From assembly GCF_002953135.1 (NCBI RefSeq), contig NZ_CP026372.1:2480001-2544000 (forward strand): a DNA stretch of 64,000 nt. Reading direction: 5' to 3'. Origin of the DNA: Sphingobium sp. SCG-1. GTDB lineage: Bacteria; Pseudomonadota; Alphaproteobacteria; Sphingomonadales; Sphingomonadaceae. Within the stretch, counting starts at the first letter, position 1. The number at the start of each line of letters is the position of its first letter. Both the position numbers and the translations under genes were made by a program. Below, one piece after another: positions 62,342 through 64,000 of the stretch. Below the pieces are notes generated by a model. It made no database searches, was not told the origin of the DNA, and saw nothing but the letters and a program-made list of their open reading frames with translations.

Positions 62342-63562
62342 GTGAACTACAAGCATATCTTCAGCCAGGCGATCGACCGTCTGCATAGTGAAGGCCGCTA
62401 TCGCGTCTTCATCGACATTCTGCGCAACAAGGGGAATTTCCCCAATGCGCGCTGCTTCCACGGCCATAATGGTCCCAAGCCGATCACCGTCTGGTGCTCC
62501 AACGACTATCTTGCCATGGGCCAGCATCCGGCTGTCGTGTCCGCGATGGAAGAGGCGCTGCATGACGTTGGCGCAGGTTCCGGCGGCACGCGCAACATTG
62601 GTGGCAACACCCATTACCATGTCGATCTGGAAGGCGAACTGGCCGACCTGCATGGCAAGGAAGGCGCACTATTGTTCACCAGCGGCTATGTGTCGAACGA
62701 AGCCACGCTCTCGACGCTCGCCAAGCTGCTGCCCGGCTGCATCATCTATTCCGACGAGCTGAACCATGCCTCGATGATCGCAGGCATCCGCAATTCCGGC
62801 TGCGAAAAGCAGGTTTTCCGCCACAATGATGTGACGCACCTGCGTGAGTTGCTCGAAGCATCCGATCCCGAAGCGCCCAAGCTGATCGCCTTCGAAAGCG
62901 TCTATTCGATGGATGGCGATGTCGCGCCGATCGACGCCCTCTGCGATCTGGCTGACGAATTCAACGCGCTCACCTATCTCGACGAAGTGCATGCTGTCGG
63001 CATGTATGGCCCACGCGGCGGCGGCATTTCGGACCGTGATGGGAATGCGCATCGCCTGACCATCGTGGAAGGCACGCTCGGTAAGGCATTCGGCGTGATG
63101 GGTGGTTACATCGCTGCCGATCAGATGATTATCGATGTGATCCGCAGCTATGCGCCCGGTTTCATCTTTACCACGTCCCTGTCGCCCGTACTGGTCGCAG
63201 GCGCTCTCGCAAGCGTCCGTCACCTCAAGGCCTCCAGCGCAGAGCGTGATGGCCAGCAAGCGGCCGCCGCGACGCTCAAGGGATTAATGCGCGACGCGGG
63301 CCTGCCCGTCATGCCCTCCGTCACGCATATCGTGCCGCTGATGGTCGGCGACCCCGTCAAGGCCAAGCGGATCAGCGATATCCTGCTCGCCGAATATGGC
63401 GTGTACGTGCAGCCCATCAACTATCCCACCGTTCCCCGTGGCACCGAGCGCCTGCGCTTTACCCCCGGCCCTGCGCATGACGAAACCATGATGCGCGAAC
63501 TCGTCTCCGCTCTGGTCGAGATCTGGGACCGCCTCGAACTGCGGCTGGCGGAAGCGGCGTAA
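62342..63562 (+). CDS. hemA: 5-Aminolevulinate synthase
   Basis: The 406-residue PLP enzyme condenses glycine and succinyl-CoA, the alphaproteobacterial entry to heme. PLP lysine is in EGTLGKAFGVMGGY, and YLDEVHAVGMYGPRGGG and SNDYLAMGQHP are conserved. The GTG start opens NYKHIFSQAIDRL, the usual beginning of the family, and is preceded by GGGACGG. Succinyl-CoA from the propionate genes of this window could feed this step, though no direct link is shown. Confidence 0.96.
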   Translation: MNYKHIFSQAIDRLHSEGRYRVFIDILRNKGNFPNARCFHGHNGPKPITVWCSNDYLAMGQHPAVVSAMEEALHDVGAGSGGTRNIGGNTHYHVDLEGELADLHGKEGALLFTSGYVSNEATLSTLAKLLPGCIIYSDELNHASMIAGIRNSGCEKQVFRHNDVTHLRELLEASDPEAPKLIAFESVYSMDGDVAPIDALCDLADEFNALTYLDEVHAVGMYGPRGGGISDRDGNAHRLTIVEGTLGKAFGVMGGYIAADQMIIDVIRSYAPGFIFTTSLSPVLVAGALASVRHLKASSAERDGQQAAAATLKGLMRDAGLPVMPSVTHIVPLMVGDPVKAKRISDILLAEYGVYVQPINYPTVPRGTERLRFTPGPAHDETMMRELVSALVEIWDRLELRLAEAA

Positions 63563-63608
63563 AACAAGTCTTGCGGAACTAACATATGTGCTCCCATCTT
63601 GATGGAGC

Positions 63609-64000
63609 ATGTCATCCGTTCCCCACTGGATAGAGCCGCACCCCACCGGCATCTACGTTCGCCCCGCCGATGCCTGGATAGATCCCAGCCAGCCCCGTGA
63701 CCGCGCGCTGGTAACGCACGGCCATGCGGATCATGCGCGCGGCGGTCACGGCCATGTGTGGGCAACGCGCGAGACGCTGGCGATCATGGCGCTGCGGTAT
63801 GGGACCGCAGATGGCACGCCGCTCGCCTATGACGAGACCTTCACGCTCGGCGATGTCGCCATCCGGTACGTCCCCGCCGGTCACGTACTGGGCTCCGCGC
63901 AGATCGTGCTCGACCATGCGGGCGAGCGCGTCGTCGTCACCGGCGATTACAAGCGCCGCCCGGACCCCACCTGCCCCGCCTTCGTGCCGGTCCCTTGCGA
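63609..64000 (+). CDS. Ligase-associated DNA exonuclease (metallo-beta-lactamase fold), 5' part
   Basis: The gene runs off the right edge of the window, so only the first 130 codons are seen. The product begins MSSVPHWIEPHPTGIYVRPA and carries the beta-lactamase-fold metal motif VTHGHADHARGGH, then GHVLGSAQI and VVVTGDYKRR. These features match the nucleases usually encoded with an ATP-dependent DNA ligase and an Lhr-type helicase, a separate repair set from Ku-LigD; the partners would lie just beyond the window. Confidence 0.8.
   Translation, partial: MSSVPHWIEPHPTGIYVRPADAWIDPSQPRDRALVTHGHADHARGGHGHVWATRETLAIMALRYGTADGTPLAYDETFTLGDVAIRYVPAGHVLGSAQIVLDHAGERVVVTGDYKRRPDPTCPAFVPVPC

Overview
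The window reads as chromosomal DNA of an alphaproteobacterium of the order Sphingomonadales (Sphingobium/Novosphingobium-like). The reasons are high GC, a fused IspD-IspF enzyme, a PE-ligase-polymerase LigD with Ku, a glycine-route (Shemin) 5-aminolevulinate synthase, a PhaR repressor, an archaeal-type prolyl-tRNA synthetase and a typical sphingomonad TonB-dependent receptor. The genus is inferred from gene content and was not tested. No phage, plasmid, IS element, CRISPR array or rRNA was seen, and no gap longer than 300 bases lacks a gene. Both ends cut through genes: ispDF on the left and a ligase-associated exonuclease on the right.

Layout. Bases 1-7.8 kb hold housekeeping genes: ispDF, pncC, a COQ10/RatA-like gene, lipA, a beta-carbonic anhydrase, a GGDEF/EAL protein, moaA, nadK, tRNA-Asn and a small DEDD nuclease. 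Bases 7.9-11.5 kb hold a TonB-dependent receptor plus PhoD-phosphatase pair behind a Pho-box-like sequence, and a new 53-codon gene. Bases 11.6-18.5 kb hold hsp20-lon, a KTSC protein and a large hybrid histidine kinase. Bases 18.7-22.1 kb hold convergent ku and ligD (non-homologous end joining). Bases 22.2-26.4 kb hold hmgA behind a long palindrome, a SnoaL-like protein, a divergent lipid-kinase and metallophosphoesterase pair, and a Rap1a/Tai-like secreted protein. Bases 26.4-35.1 kb hold an amidohydrolase, lpdA, the E2 gene of pyruvate dehydrogenase, a universal stress protein, rnr and proS. Bases 35.2-38.1 kb hold a PHA-type cluster: phaR, a PhaC-like hydrolase and a thiolase.

Bases 38.1-51.3 kb form the most coherent metabolic block. 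One long leftward set of genes (pccB, mce, a small ORF, an enoyl-CoA hydratase, scpA, bioB, an LprI-like lipoprotein, pccA) encodes propionyl-CoA to succinyl-CoA conversion, together with the synthase for the biotin that the carboxylase needs. A divergent ScfR/RamB-type regulator sits beside repeated TTTGCAAA operators. CsaA, an MHS transporter and alanine racemase follow on the same strand. Bases 51.4-64 kb return to core functions: gor, pgi, lepB-rnc-era, topA, dprA-plsY, murI, hemA and the exonuclease.

Most of the window is ordinary core genome. The items most worth a second look are the 53-codon gene next to lon, the 57-codon repeat-bearing ORF stitched between mce and the hydratase gene, the 44-base palindrome before hmgA, the ScfR operator array, the Pho-like site before the receptor/PhoD pair, and the overlapping divergent start codons of phaR and the PhaC-like gene. 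No clearly new multi-gene system was found.
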